From assembly GCA_051209155.1 (NCBI GenBank), contig JBPJGB010000003.1: a DNA stretch of 64,000 nucleotides; one strand, 5' to 3'. The number at the start of each line of letters is the position of its first letter. Within the stretch, counting starts at the first letter, position 1. This DNA comes from Actomonas sp051209155 (lineage in GTDB: Bacteria; Verrucomicrobiota; Verrucomicrobiia; Opitutales; Opitutaceae). Positions 17,301 through 25,599 of this stretch are shown piece after piece. The notes under the pieces were generated by a model. The model worked only from the letters and a program-made list of their open reading frames with translations. It had not been told where the DNA came from and made no database searches. The translations under genes were made by a program, and so were the position numbers.

Positions 17301-17546
17301 GGCCTTGTCGGTCAGAAACCAGCCCGAGAGCGAAATGGCAGCGGCGCCGGGGTTGTGGATTTCGACCCAATCCTCGAACTCCCCGTCCTCATCGGCGAGC
17401 GTCTCATCATTGGACGCCATGAACTCGGTGATCACGGGTTGAGCCCCTGCGACCGAGAGGAAAAAAACGAACATCCACGCCTTCACCACCGAGCGAAGCG
17501 CGCAGCCGAAATCAACGGAGCGAGTGGTCCAATACGAACGATTCAT
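14340..17546 (-). CDS. Large secreted protein with lamin-tail and CotH-like domains
   Basis: This gene encodes 1068 residues. A long signal peptide ends near residue 35 (FVFFLSVAGA|Q). A lamin-tail domain follows (ITEFMASNDETLADEDGEFEDWVEIHNPG ... LSGWFLTD). Next is a chitobiase/FN3-like segment (IRYTISPPSE). The central 350 residues resemble CotH proteins (VRGQSSSLYPKQGFKFDM, WNIVAPYQWDTAFIRNAYAY, GYLLLIDEVDE, GPIWDFDRTF). Two C-terminal repeats of about 120 residues each begin near NLSTRTALKAGDDVVIGGFV and NLSMRGTAEGDDNPLVAGFV and include LIRGVGPTLA / LIRAVGPTIG. CotH is an atypical kinase in spore formers; here the protein is exported and probably surface- or matrix-linked. It is convergent with dxs (27-base gap). 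Confidence 0.8.
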   Translation of the reverse strand: MNRSYWTTRSVDFGCALRSVVKAWMFVFFLSVAGAQPVITEFMASNDETLADEDGEFEDWVEIHNPGAAAISLSGWFLTDKADNLTKWMFPPVSVPAGGYLVVFTSGKDRIDPGANLHTNFSLSAGGEYLGLVQPDGVTVVSEYAPEFPPQVTDVSYGIASGGNGQPGYLANPTPGSANGGAQDIVLEESVTFDTGSTTFVGSIQVSLTGASDGQVIRYTISPPSEVGGDVPDPTADSPAYLGPLTITESSVVNAAVFSANGKSHGVITTIQLLELDGDGGTAMQSFTSTMPVVVMDNHGYGPMNRRGERSGERVGWIYTFEPGVDGLTRLANGADASSLVDMAVRGQSSSLYPKQGFKFDMRNDWGKKTPFNFLGLGAFDEWNIVAPYQWDTAFIRNAYAYGVSNAMGRWAARTRLAEAFLNQGTDGLTYDDYHGVVFVADKTDVEPGRIDLVELDSEDNEGEAVTGGYLLLIDEVDEDKYHWKTERGYPSTFDSVLQVDTPKIDDLSEAQRDFIVDYTQRLEDALYADEAAGWARRRYLEYVDRGSWVDHHLLNVLFKNPDAFWRSAYLQKDRGQRMVAGPIWDFDRTFESADPRDDEWNKWSPKEFTTQGIAIDYWDLGWWGVLAQDPDFMQAWVDRWQSLRATGPLRHEALVQRMNDYRALVSTDAAARDAAKWPENVSRYGSFAAELDGMETWLTYRAGWIDLQFPARPSVSQNGDGSITLTPPDGTQVIYTLTGADPRMRGGRRAPDAIVVSGPVTLPAGALYRARTYDENRTNFPTSKWSGAIPGTVGAPYAPHPRLSNLSTRTALKAGDDVVIGGFVVEETDGKTVLIRGVGPTLANWGVDDPLADPVIKIFNQDGELVATNERWEDDASADRLPELAAQLGAFPLLEGSADAATIATLPAGNYSVHLRSATGQAGTALLEIYEENDIGSVLNLSMRGTAEGDDNPLVAGFVVTGSEPKRLLIRAVGPTIGDYGVEGVLENPRLVFRRLNEMVAENDDWADAPNKDAIVEASAYVGAFELAEGTRDSVLLVTVEPGLYSASVFGEGGASGAALVEVYEIR

Positions 17547-17691
17547 ATTCAGGGAAATGAAGTGATCGACGCCCGGGCCAGACGGGGTCCGGGAAGTGAC
17601 TGACTCGACAAATGAGCCGCCAAAACCCGCTACGGATGCACGGAGGTAATCACCCAAGTCATCTCGTCAAGTGCTTGAATCGCTTATTTTT

Positions 17692-17710
17692 CGGTGTTCC
17701 CGCGACACCG
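17692..17710. repeat. Hairpin in the gap between two minus-strand genes
   Basis: CGGTGT (17692-17697) pairs with ACACCG (17705-17710) around a 7-nt loop. It lies downstream of the oxidoreductase gene ending at 17771. On the minus strand it is followed by A residues, not U, so it is not a standard terminator for that gene. The rest of the gap 17547-17770 shows no gene. Confidence 0.45.
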
Positions 17711-17770
17711 GTCAGTCGTCCGAAAACGACTTGCATTTTGGGCCAACCCGACCGCTTGGCTCCGACTTCC

Positions 17771-19249
17771 TTAAGTCTGGCGAGAGCGTGGCATTTTGAT
17801 CGGGTAATCCCGCCCCGGCATCGCGATGTATTCGGGTCGGCGCCATCCCGGAGCGATATCGTCCAGACGCACGGAGCCGCCGTGGGCGAAACAATGATTG
17901 GCCGCCGCGCCGACCAAAACAGAGGCCGCGCCGCCGCGTTCATCCGAGGCGCGGCCCAACGGGTCGACCGGCGGGTTCGCCAGGAAGAGGTCGTCGAGCA
18001 GCACCTTGTCGCCACCGCCGTGACCGCCGGAACTCACCCACGGCTCAATGTCGGTCGCCGCGCCGCGCAATGGGATCACCCGGGTCGAAATGCCGCCGCG
18101 GGAGATTCCGCCCTGCACCGCGTCGGTGCCATTGACGTAAATCTGCTCCACGATCTGGTGCTCGATCCGTCCCTGCGTGCCGTTGAACGCAATCTGGTAA
18201 CCCTCCCACGAGTTGAAGGCGTTCAGCGAATAGGACATGGTCACGTTGTTCTCGTAACGCACCATCACGTTCATCGTATCCTCGATATCGATACGCGGAT
18301 TAAAGACACACTGGTCGCGGAAGTAGCCGTCATATTTCTCCTGGTCGAGGTAGAGCGCCTTTAGGCCGGCGTTGGCCGCGAGATCGAGACGGAAGCTGCA
18401 CTTGTCGCCTTCCGGGCACGTATGGCAGCGCTCGTGATGACTCTCGAGTCCCAGGCGACGCGCCATCTCTGGCGTGTAGAACTCGCGTTTGCCAAAGGCG
18501 CTCACCTCGACCGGATTCGAGCCCAGCCACCAGTTGACCAAATCGAAGTGATGGGTCGCCTTATGCACCATGAGCCCGCCGGAGTTCTTCTTTTCACCGT
18601 GCCAGCGACGGAAATAGTCGGCGCCGTGGTGCGTATTGAGCAGCCAGTGAAAGTCGACCGATAGCAAGTCACCGATCGCGCCCTCCATCAGCAACTGCTT
18701 CACCTGGCTGCGCGCCGGTGAGTAGCGGTAGTTGAACGCGACCCGCACGCTGCGCCCGGTGCGTTCGACGGCCTCCTGCACGCGAGTGACCTTCTCGGCC
18801 GTGGTCGTCATCGGCTTTTCCGTGATCACATCGCACCCGGCCTCCAGCGCTCGCACGATGTAATCGTCGTGGGTCGCGTCCTTGGTCGTGACGATGACGA
18901 TGTCGGGCTTGGTCTCACCGATCATCTTCTCGAAATCGGTGTGCGCGTAGCCGGGAGGAACGGCGCCGCCGGTTTCGGCCGAGCGCTGGCGGGCGAGTTC
19001 GACGCGCCCGAAATTCAGATCACACAACCCAACCAACTCACTTGTGTCACGATAGTCGCCCTCGATCGCCCGCTGATAAAAACGGGAACGTGATCCCGTG
19101 CCCACGATGGCGTAGCGCCGACGCCGGTTCGCGACCTGCGCGCCCAGTTGCGAGGCTAACGCAATCCCGAAACCGGCGAGCGCGGCAGATTTCACAAATT
19201 GGCGACGCGTGGGCGCCACCGACACGAAGGGGATGTGTTGGGGAGACAT
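17771..19249 (-). CDS. Tat-exported Gfo/Idh/MocA-family oxidoreductase with a cysteine motif
   Basis: This gene encodes 492 residues. The N-terminus holds a twin-arginine signal (TRRQFVKSAALAGFGIALAS). The Rossmann domain shows YAIVGTGSRSRFYQRAI, LCDLNFGRVELA and DIVIVTTKDATHDDYIV, followed by the EKPMTTTAEK motif with the catalytic-site lysine. The second domain includes NYRYSPARSQVKQLL and GGLMVHKATHHFDLVNWWLG. A CHTCPEGDKC motif could bind a metal or form disulphides after export. The substrate is probably a sugar or glycoside. The ATG at 19249 puts the Tat motif at the expected position; longer frames reach into unrelated upstream sequence. Its start lies about 300 bases from the tRNA gene. 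Confidence 0.88.
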   Translation of the reverse strand: MSPQHIPFVSVAPTRRQFVKSAALAGFGIALASQLGAQVANRRRRYAIVGTGSRSRFYQRAIEGDYRDTSELVGLCDLNFGRVELARQRSAETGGAVPPGYAHTDFEKMIGETKPDIVIVTTKDATHDDYIVRALEAGCDVITEKPMTTTAEKVTRVQEAVERTGRSVRVAFNYRYSPARSQVKQLLMEGAIGDLLSVDFHWLLNTHHGADYFRRWHGEKKNSGGLMVHKATHHFDLVNWWLGSNPVEVSAFGKREFYTPEMARRLGLESHHERCHTCPEGDKCSFRLDLAANAGLKALYLDQEKYDGYFRDQCVFNPRIDIEDTMNVMVRYENNVTMSYSLNAFNSWEGYQIAFNGTQGRIEHQIVEQIYVNGTDAVQGGISRGGISTRVIPLRGAATDIEPWVSSGGHGGGDKVLLDDLFLANPPVDPLGRASDERGGAASVLVGAAANHCFAHGGSVRLDDIAPGWRRPEYIAMPGRDYPIKMPRSRQT

Positions 19250-19418
19250 GGCAGGGGTAGAAGACAAACCAACCTGATCCCCGGACGCCCTCATGTCCAT
19301 CGCCTCCGCATCGACTTTGACTGTCCTCCTCACCACTTGCGCCATCTTGTGGTGTAGCCCCCCTCGCCAGCCCTCCTTCGCTCTAGGAGCTTCGGCGGGC
19401 AGCCTCCACTTTCGCACT

Positions 19419-19513
19419 GGCTGGCCTCGCCAGCCGAAGCTTCAGCGAAGGCTGGTGGCAGGGGCGGGTTTGTTCTTCGAGCGCAGCTCGATTGCCCGAC
19501 ACCCGCGATCGCG
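19419..19513. repeat. Cluster of short hairpins beside tRNA-Met
   Basis: Four small palindromes follow one another: GGCTGGC/GCCAGCC with loop CTC (19419-19435), CTTC/GAAG with loop AGC (19440-19450), CGAGC/GCTCG with loop GCA (19478-19490) and the 10-bp palindrome CGCGATCGCG (19504-19513). An 18-bp copy of the tRNA 3' end lies among them. The 509-base gap from 19250 to 19759 otherwise holds only the tRNA and its promoter. Confidence 0.6.
19451..19468. repeat. 18-bp direct copy of the tRNA-Met 3' end
   Basis: The sequence GCTGGTGGCAGGGGCGGG at 19451-19468 is repeated exactly at 19555-19572, where it covers the CCA end, acceptor arm and part of the T-arm of tRNA-Met. The copies are 104 bases apart in the same orientation. 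This is what an attachment site or integration/excision scar at a tRNA looks like, but no integrase is nearby. Confidence 0.6.
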
Positions 19514-19556
19514 AGTGAAAATCCCACCCCCCGAAGATTTGTCGCGTCAGCGACGC

Positions 19557-19631
<75 letters not shown>

Positions 19632-19648
19632 GTTCAGTGGGAAGGCGG

Positions 19649-19677
19649 AGGCAAAATCCCTGCCCGGGGGTTGTCAA
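19649..19677 (-). promoter_or_regulatory. Candidate promoter of tRNA-Met
   Basis: On the minus strand a perfect -35 hexamer TTGACA (19677-19672) is followed after 17 nt by a weak -10, TTGCCT (19654-19649). The expected start falls about 10 bases before the tRNA 5' end at 19631. The spacing is right but the -10 is poor, so this remains a candidate. Confidence 0.45.
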
Positions 19678-19759
19678 GCACCGGCCCGGGAGTTTTTCCG
19701 AGCCCCCTCCCGAATCAAATTCGGCTTCAGTTATCGGCAGGTGCGCCGAAGTCGCCCGC

Positions 19760-20200
19760 ATGGACGCCCCACCGGCATCGCCGCTACGTTGTTTGGTCTA
19801 CATGAGCCGCGCAGTTCACGCGTTTGGCGACGAGGAGCTGGCGGCAATTTTGGAGGCGTCCCGGCGCAACAACAGCCGCAATGGCCTCACAGGCATCTTG
19901 GTCCACATCCGCCGCCATTTCTTCCAGTTGCTCGAGGGGCCGCCGGATGCCGTCGAGACCACATTCTCCCGGATCGCCGCGGATCCGCGCCACCACGATG
20001 TCATCAAGCTCAGAGATCTGAGCATCACGGAGCGACACTTCCCGGCGTGGACCATGGGCTTTCCTTCCCTGAACGCCGGCCAACTGGCTCGATTGGACGG
20101 CTACAGCGACCTCGGGAGCAGCGGTTCCCAGGATCTTGCCCGGCTGCGCTCGCACGCGAGTGACGTCTACACCTTGATGGTGAGCATTGCCAAAGCCTGA
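19760..20200 (+). CDS. BLUF-domain blue-light photoreceptor
   Basis: This gene encodes 146 residues: a single BLUF domain with a short C-terminal helical extension. BLUF domains bind FAD and switch a hydrogen-bond network on blue light. Using the AppA residues Tyr21, Asn45, Gln63, Trp104 and Met106 as reference, the equivalents here are Tyr14, Asn38, Gln56, Trp97 and Met99, with identical spacing. All photocycle residues are therefore present, and photoactivity is likely. No output domain is attached, so it probably acts by binding a partner, as in short BLUF proteins such as PixD. The ATG at 19760 is used; the longer frame runs back towards the tRNA. The output partner is not apparent from neighbours. 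Confidence 0.9.
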   Translation: MDAPPASPLRCLVYMSRAVHAFGDEELAAILEASRRNNSRNGLTGILVHIRRHFFQLLEGPPDAVETTFSRIAADPRHHDVIKLRDLSITERHFPAWTMGFPSLNAGQLARLDGYSDLGSSGSQDLARLRSHASDVYTLMVSIAKA

Positions 20201-20369
20201 GTCCTTCCACGCTGTCAGCACTTGGAAAGTCGCCCTGGCGCCATCCGTTTCCTTTCCATAAACGCATAGTTTTAAGCAAATTATGCGCATGCGCTTCGCT
20301 TGAGAATAGTATGTTCATGCCATAATCCTCCTGCGTGCCTGACGGCGGCCTTTCGAGGCGCTCCCAAAC

Positions 20370-20420
20370 CACTGTTCCGGCGCACGGTCCGTATTCGGCG
20401 GATCGGAACAGTGAAAGGAG
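20370..20420 (+). promoter_or_regulatory. 5'-leader hairpin and ribosome-binding site of the exported-protein operon
   Basis: CACTGTTCCG (20370-20379) pairs perfectly with CGGAACAGTG (20404-20413). It is followed at once by AAAGGAG (20414-20420), 6 bases before the GTG start at 20427. A 10-bp stem abutting the ribosome-binding site suggests control of translation or RNA stability. The stretch 20201-20369 contains an AT-richer segment (20262-20310) that may hold the promoter, but I see no clear consensus. Confidence 0.55.
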
Positions 20421-20426
20421 CTCCCC

Positions 20427-22445
20427 GTGTTGTTTTCCCCCTTCCGTCGTCATCGTCGCCTTCTTGGCTTCCTCCCGGGTTTGACCGGTATACTGGCCCT
20501 CACGCTGACGCCCGTCTGCCTTTCTGCCAAATCAGTTACCATCGCCGACACCGGCTACCAGCTCGAGGTCCCGGGCAACTTCAATGTCCACCGCCCCGCA
20601 GGCGCCCCCGACATTCTGCTCCAGGCCGACCGCCCCGACGGCAATGGCACGATCCAGGTCGTGCGTCGTCCCGGTCACGGTTCCGCCACCGACTTCATCG
20701 CGGGCTACGAGGCCCAGATGCTGCAGGCTCTCGGCAACCTGAATCTCCAGCAGGAGAACATGCGCACGATTGCCGGCCGCTCCTGCACTTTCCGTCGCTA
20801 CCAGAGTTTCGCCGACGGCATGCAGATCCGGGTGCAGGCCGTGTTCTACGCGGACGGCCAGCAGGGTTTCATTATTCATGCCATCGACACCGCTGCAGGG
20901 GCCCCGGAATTTGAACGGGCCTTGGTCAGCCTGCAGGCACCCGGCGGCGCGAGCGCAGCCACCCCGTCGCTCGCGCAAACCGGCTGGGGGCCGGCCGCCA
21001 GCACGACCTCCCCTTTGCCTTCCGGGCGCCAGGACATCGGGGAAACGGCCTTCTCGTTCCTCCCGCCCGCCGGTTGGCAATCCACCCAGGCCAGTCAGTC
21101 CCCCGGCCTCGGCTATGCCCTCCCCGAGAAAGGGGCTGCCATGGAGCTCACTTGGCTCGACGTCAGCGGCCAAGTCGGCGACCGCGCGAACTTCCTCGAC
21201 CAGACGGTCGCCCAGATTGCGAACAACTTCGGTGAAGGCTGGCACGAACGCGAACGTTCGCCTCACCGCAACGGCGACACCAACGTGCTTTTCACGCGCT
21301 TCGGCGGACAACTCGGCAGCCAAACCGCGGAGCTTATGATCCTCGGCGTCACCGATGGGAAGTCCCTCGTTCTCGCCTACGGCTACTTCGCCGAGCTCGG
21401 CCGCGACAGCGCCGGACCGGCCATGCGCGAAGCCATTCTCAGCATTAAAAGCAAGTCCTCCACCAACAGCACCGCCGTCACCAACACCGCGCCCGTGATG
21501 CCCCGCATGCCGTCGAATCCGGTGCGCCTGCCCGCGGCTCCGACAGCCGACACGAGACCGGCCGCCGGCTACCGGTCACTCGTTGTCGATGATGCCGGCC
21601 TGGAGTTTGCCTTTCCCAGCAACTACGAACTCGCCCAACGATCAGAGGGGCAGAGCCAGTGGGCCGACCCGAATGCCCCGTCCCCCAAGATCGTGTTGGT
21701 GAACCAGAGCATCATGCGCAGCGCCGGCCAGACGGTCGACTCCGTGCGCGACGATCTGCTCGCGCAGGTTCACGGCTCCTCCGCCGCCGAACTCATCGCC
21801 ACCGGCAGCACCACGATCAACGGCCTCAAAGCCCATACCCTGCACTTCACCCTCAACCGCGGAGCCGAACCGCAACACTTCCGTTTCGTCGTGCTCGACC
21901 TGCCGGGCCCGGTCGTTGCGACCGTGAGCTTCACCGCCCCGGAGTCCCAGAATCAGCTCGCCGAACGGCACTTCAACGAGGTGCTGCGCACGGCCCACGC
22001 CACCACCGTCGTCGAACGCCCCGGCACCGCCACCGCCGTCCCTACGCCGCCGCCCGCGCGGAACCACCGCACCGAACCCGCCACTTCCGAGGACGCTTAC
22101 TTCGCCCTGGCCGATGCGGTCGCCGCCGCCGATTGGGACTGGGTCATCGTCCACCTGACCGACAAGGCGATACAGAACTTCTGCCGGAGCTTCCGGGACG
22201 AGATCCCTGACGCCGACCTCACCGAAGCCGACGCCCTCGACGACCCCGCGGGCACCATGCGCGAATACCTCAACTACCGCGTGCCCAAGGAGACCTTGGC
22301 CGGTTATTTCCAGTCCGACCGCACCATCACCGGCGTGCGTGAAGAAAACGCCGACTGGCACTTGGTCATGACCAAGAAGGCCTCCGGCGGCGAACACTAC
22401 ATCTGGTTCAAGCGTATCAAGGGCATCTGGCGCTTCGACTACTGA
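20427..22445 (+). CDS. Exported protein with three PsbP/DUF1795-like repeats (unknown function)
   Basis: This gene encodes 672 residues with an N-terminal signal peptide (arginine-rich, then LPGLTGILALTLTPVCLSA). Three related segments of about 140 residues follow, roughly at 36-170, 200-350 and 385-540. Each opens with a strand like YQLEVPGNF, FSFLPPAGW or LEFAFPSNY and ends with a strand-helix unit (FERALVSL, MREAILSI, FNEVLRT). This recalls PsbP/MOG1-like or DUF1795 folds, but I could not confirm it. The last 115 residues form a separate domain (YFALADAVAAADWDWVIVHL ... HYIWFKRIKGIWRFDY) like stress- or lipoprotein-associated alpha+beta domains. It is the first gene of a three-gene operon; start GTG with a strong AAAGGAG. 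No catalytic motif is visible. Confidence 0.65.
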   Translation: MLFSPFRRHRRLLGFLPGLTGILALTLTPVCLSAKSVTIADTGYQLEVPGNFNVHRPAGAPDILLQADRPDGNGTIQVVRRPGHGSATDFIAGYEAQMLQALGNLNLQQENMRTIAGRSCTFRRYQSFADGMQIRVQAVFYADGQQGFIIHAIDTAAGAPEFERALVSLQAPGGASAATPSLAQTGWGPAASTTSPLPSGRQDIGETAFSFLPPAGWQSTQASQSPGLGYALPEKGAAMELTWLDVSGQVGDRANFLDQTVAQIANNFGEGWHERERSPHRNGDTNVLFTRFGGQLGSQTAELMILGVTDGKSLVLAYGYFAELGRDSAGPAMREAILSIKSKSSTNSTAVTNTAPVMPRMPSNPVRLPAAPTADTRPAAGYRSLVVDDAGLEFAFPSNYELAQRSEGQSQWADPNAPSPKIVLVNQSIMRSAGQTVDSVRDDLLAQVHGSSAAELIATGSTTINGLKAHTLHFTLNRGAEPQHFRFVVLDLPGPVVATVSFTAPESQNQLAERHFNEVLRTAHATTVVERPGTATAVPTPPPARNHRTEPATSEDAYFALADAVAAADWDWVIVHLTDKAIQNFCRSFRDEIPDADLTEADALDDPAGTMREYLNYRVPKETLAGYFQSDRTITGVREENADWHLVMTKKASGGEHYIWFKRIKGIWRFDY

Positions 22446-22475
22446 GCCCCTCTCACCACGCGTCCGCTTCCGGTG

Positions 22476-25400
22476 ATGAAAGCACTCCATCCGCGCCGCC
22501 CTTCCCGGCGCCCGGCGCTCAACAACCTCGGTCTGACCGCGATCCTCGCGGGCCTCATCGCTTGCGCCACGGCCGTCCGCGCCGCCGAACCCCTGCGTCT
22601 CGAAATCGACGACGTCAGTGTCGACAACGGTTCTTCACCCGCCATCCCCCAACTCACCGCCGGATACCTCGCCGAAGTGCGATTCGAAGCCAAGTGGTCC
22701 GGCCGTTTCCGCGAACGCACCGACATTGAGATTCGGATCGACGACGCACCCGTGCACCGCGAGGTGCTCGAATTCCGTGACCGCATGGGCACGTTCCAGA
22801 CGCGCTTTTTGCGCAAGCTCACCCTGCCCGCCGACCTGAGCACCGGATGGCACTCCCTCTCCGTCGGCATCACCGCTCCCCAAAGCGAGATCGTGTCCTA
22901 CGTGTCCGGCACCCGCTTCTACGCCAATGCCGCCGACGACTCCAGTGCCCCGCCGGACGGACGGGAGCTTGATGCCCGGCGACAGGAGGCGTTTCTGGGC
23001 TTCGCCCAGGCCGTCGCCGACCACGCAGCCAAGCGAACCGGACTCTCCCTGCCTCCGCTTGAGCCTCTCTCCAACCCGGCGATCTCCGGCTATGACTACC
23101 GGTCCAGCGTCTCGGTCGGCTACGGCCCCAGTCACACGCTCCTGGACGCGGCCAAGGGCGGCACCACCGTCTCGATCAGCGGCAAGTTACACCTCCGCAG
23201 CAGCACCAGTTATTGGCGGACCCACCAAGTCGAAATGCCGCCGCTCGCCAGCTTCGATCCCGCTGCCGGCTGGTCATCGCGCGGCGAGTCCTTCCTCGGT
23301 TCCGGCGTCAGTCCGGGCTACTTCACCGTGACCATGTCTGCCCAGGGGCAGAGCACGCGGCAGCAGCAGAATTTTGTCCGCCAATCGCTCTCCGTCATCT
23401 GGTATCCGGACAAATCCGCCGGCAACTACGTCCACGTCTCGATCAACCGCGACACCCCGACGGGCAAGCTCACTCGCGACGACGCTCCGCGCTTCTATCA
23501 AGCCATGCGCGAGGAAGCCTACGGCGTGATGGACGGCATGGTGGCCGCCGCCAATGCCACCGGCTACCTCACCGCCCGATGGACCCCGCCGGGCGGCACC
23601 AAGCCGCCCACTCGCCCTCCACCCCCGGAGAGCGGCGGCCCGCCCGACGGAACGGCCGATCATCCCCGTGACGAATCCGGCCCGACCACCCCGAAGGCCC
23701 AGCTCACCCAGCTCGGCCAACAAAGCGCCGCCCGCGCCGCTGCCGCCATTGCCAACGCCATCCCCACTGACACCGGCCTGTCTCCCGCCGAGGTCGACCT
23801 GCTCACCGAAGCCGCGCTCACCGATCAGGATCCTGCCACCGTCCTCGCCGAATTTGCCGCCGAGGAGGAAGCCCTCGCCACCTCCGGCGACGGCGACCGA
23901 CTGCAACTGGTCCAGGTGGTGGTGGAGCCGCAGCGCCCCGACCCCGGCGAGGTCGTCAGCGTCACGCTCACTGTGCGCAACACCGCCACAACCGGCGCGC
24001 CCGCCAGCTTCGACGTCGGCCTCACCAACTACCACGAGGAGAATCGTGACGTCGCCACGCTCAAGCGCCGTTCCCTCGCCCCCGGCGACACGGCCCGCTA
24101 CACCCTGCGGTTTAACGCCCCCCGCGCCTACAACTTCGGCGGCTACGCTTACCTCGAACCCCTGGTCTTCAGCGGCGACGTGCTGCCACAGGAGGTGGTC
24201 AACCTGCGCATCAACTGGGACGGCAGCACCATGACCGACGCGGAAATCGCCGCCGAGCTGCGCGAGCGCAATCCCTGCCCCGATGACTACGGTCTGCCCC
24301 CCGATCGCCTCGAACGCCTCATCGCGCTCTACCGCCAAAGCCCCAACGAGGCCCTCGCCGCCGTCGAACGCGAGGCCGTCGCCGCCCAGCGCGCCCGTCT
24401 GGAGGCCGATTACCAGGCCCGCCTCAACGACCCGAAGTTCCAACAGCAGGTGCAGCTCGAACTCGACGCCCGCGCCAACACCCAGCTCCTCGCCGCCTAC
24501 GGCGCCCTGCTCAAAGTCGCCCAACGCCTCGGGGCTTCCAATCGCCTCGACCTGGTCGCCATCCTCGACGACGAGGTTTTCGTCGATTCCCAAAACCGCC
24601 TCCACGGTGACCTCGCTCTCGCCCGGCGCCGCATCATGGCCGCGGTGCAGGAAAAGCAGGCGCAGGAAATCACCGCCGTCGACCGCTACCTGCTCGCGGG
24701 GGTCGGCAACAAGGAGGGCACCACCGCCGCTTACCAAGCCGCTGAGCCGGTCATGTCGCCCACCCTCGCCCTCAACGGCCTGGCCAACGAATTCACCACC
24801 GAGATCGGCAAGGGCATCCTCGATCGCATCATGGTCGACTACCGCGCCCTCACCGAGGCCTACCGCGACGCCAACACCGACGTGCGCGACGTCCAGCGCT
24901 ACGCCGCCAACCTGCGCGAACTCATCGCCGAAGCCCGCGGCAAACTCAGCGGCAACGACCGCAAGTTCTTCGCCGGCGTGCTCGAGGACGCCACCCGCAA
25001 GCTCGACAAACTGGACGACCTCACCCGCCGCGCCACCGCCTTCCAGACCACCGCCAAACGCCTGCTCGGCGGCCGCCGCGTCGTCAATGGCATCACCAAC
25101 GCCATCTCCACCGTCGGCGAACTCTGGGCGGTCTACGAGGTCGGCGAACGCGTCCGCGCCCGCACCAACGGCGGCGAGGACATGACCCAGGCCATCCTCG
25201 CCGAGGGCGGCGGCTGGGCCGCGAAAAAAACCGTGATGGCCTGCCCGATCATCGCAGCGGCCGACACGGTCATGAGCGGCGTCGGGCACGTCGTGAACCT
25301 CTACGATCCGAATTTCTTCAAGTCCCAGGGCCTCGACATCGACCCCACCCAGTTCAACGCCTCCACCCTCGTCGACATCGGCACCGGCGCCACCCTCGCC

Positions 25401-25598
25401 GGCGTCACCGACGGATCCGCCATCCTCGCACGCCGCCTGGAACGCCTGCCGCCCCTCACCCACGAGGATCGCGCCGTCCTGGAAGCACGGCTCGCCGCCT
25501 TCGAGGCCCGGCTCGACACCACCACGGACCCCGTGCTGCGCGAGCGTTTGCTGACCGCCCGCTCCAATGTCCGTCAAACCCTGCGTGAGCGCCGCTGA
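22476..25598 (+). CDS. Large exported protein with a CARDB-like domain and helical C-terminal half (unknown function)
   Basis: This gene encodes 1040 residues. A signal peptide (NNLGLTAILAGLIACATAVRA) is followed by a beta-rich N-terminal third, a proline/glycine linker near 370-400 and a CARDB-like domain near 480-580 (VVVEPQRPDPGEVVSVTLTVRN ... APGDTARYTLRF). From about 590 the protein is largely alpha-helical with charged repeats (ALAAVEREAVAAQRARLEAD). Near 870-950 it has a glycine/alanine-rich stretch (GGGWAAKKTVMACPIIAAAD) of the kind that can insert into membranes in secreted toxins or pore proteins. That resemblance is weak. The next gene starts one base after the stop. Start ATG 22476 or GTG 22473 cannot be separated. 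I do not recognise the family. Confidence 0.6.
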   Translation: MKALHPRRPSRRPALNNLGLTAILAGLIACATAVRAAEPLRLEIDDVSVDNGSSPAIPQLTAGYLAEVRFEAKWSGRFRERTDIEIRIDDAPVHREVLEFRDRMGTFQTRFLRKLTLPADLSTGWHSLSVGITAPQSEIVSYVSGTRFYANAADDSSAPPDGRELDARRQEAFLGFAQAVADHAAKRTGLSLPPLEPLSNPAISGYDYRSSVSVGYGPSHTLLDAAKGGTTVSISGKLHLRSSTSYWRTHQVEMPPLASFDPAAGWSSRGESFLGSGVSPGYFTVTMSAQGQSTRQQQNFVRQSLSVIWYPDKSAGNYVHVSINRDTPTGKLTRDDAPRFYQAMREEAYGVMDGMVAAANATGYLTARWTPPGGTKPPTRPPPPESGGPPDGTADHPRDESGPTTPKAQLTQLGQQSAARAAAAIANAIPTDTGLSPAEVDLLTEAALTDQDPATVLAEFAAEEEALATSGDGDRLQLVQVVVEPQRPDPGEVVSVTLTVRNTATTGAPASFDVGLTNYHEENRDVATLKRRSLAPGDTARYTLRFNAPRAYNFGGYAYLEPLVFSGDVLPQEVVNLRINWDGSTMTDAEIAAELRERNPCPDDYGLPPDRLERLIALYRQSPNEALAAVEREAVAAQRARLEADYQARLNDPKFQQQVQLELDARANTQLLAAYGALLKVAQRLGASNRLDLVAILDDEVFVDSQNRLHGDLALARRRIMAAVQEKQAQEITAVDRYLLAGVGNKEGTTAAYQAAEPVMSPTLALNGLANEFTTEIGKGILDRIMVDYRALTEAYRDANTDVRDVQRYAANLRELIAEARGKLSGNDRKFFAGVLEDATRKLDKLDDLTRRATAFQTTAKRLLGGRRVVNGITNAISTVGELWAVYEVGERVRARTNGGEDMTQAILAEGGGWAAKKTVMACPIIAAADTVMSGVGHVVNLYDPNFFKSQGLDIDPTQFNASTLVDIGTGATLAGVTDGSAILARRLERLPPLTHEDRAVLEARLAAFEARLDTTTDPVLRERLLTARSNVRQTLRERR

Positions 25599-25599
25599 C

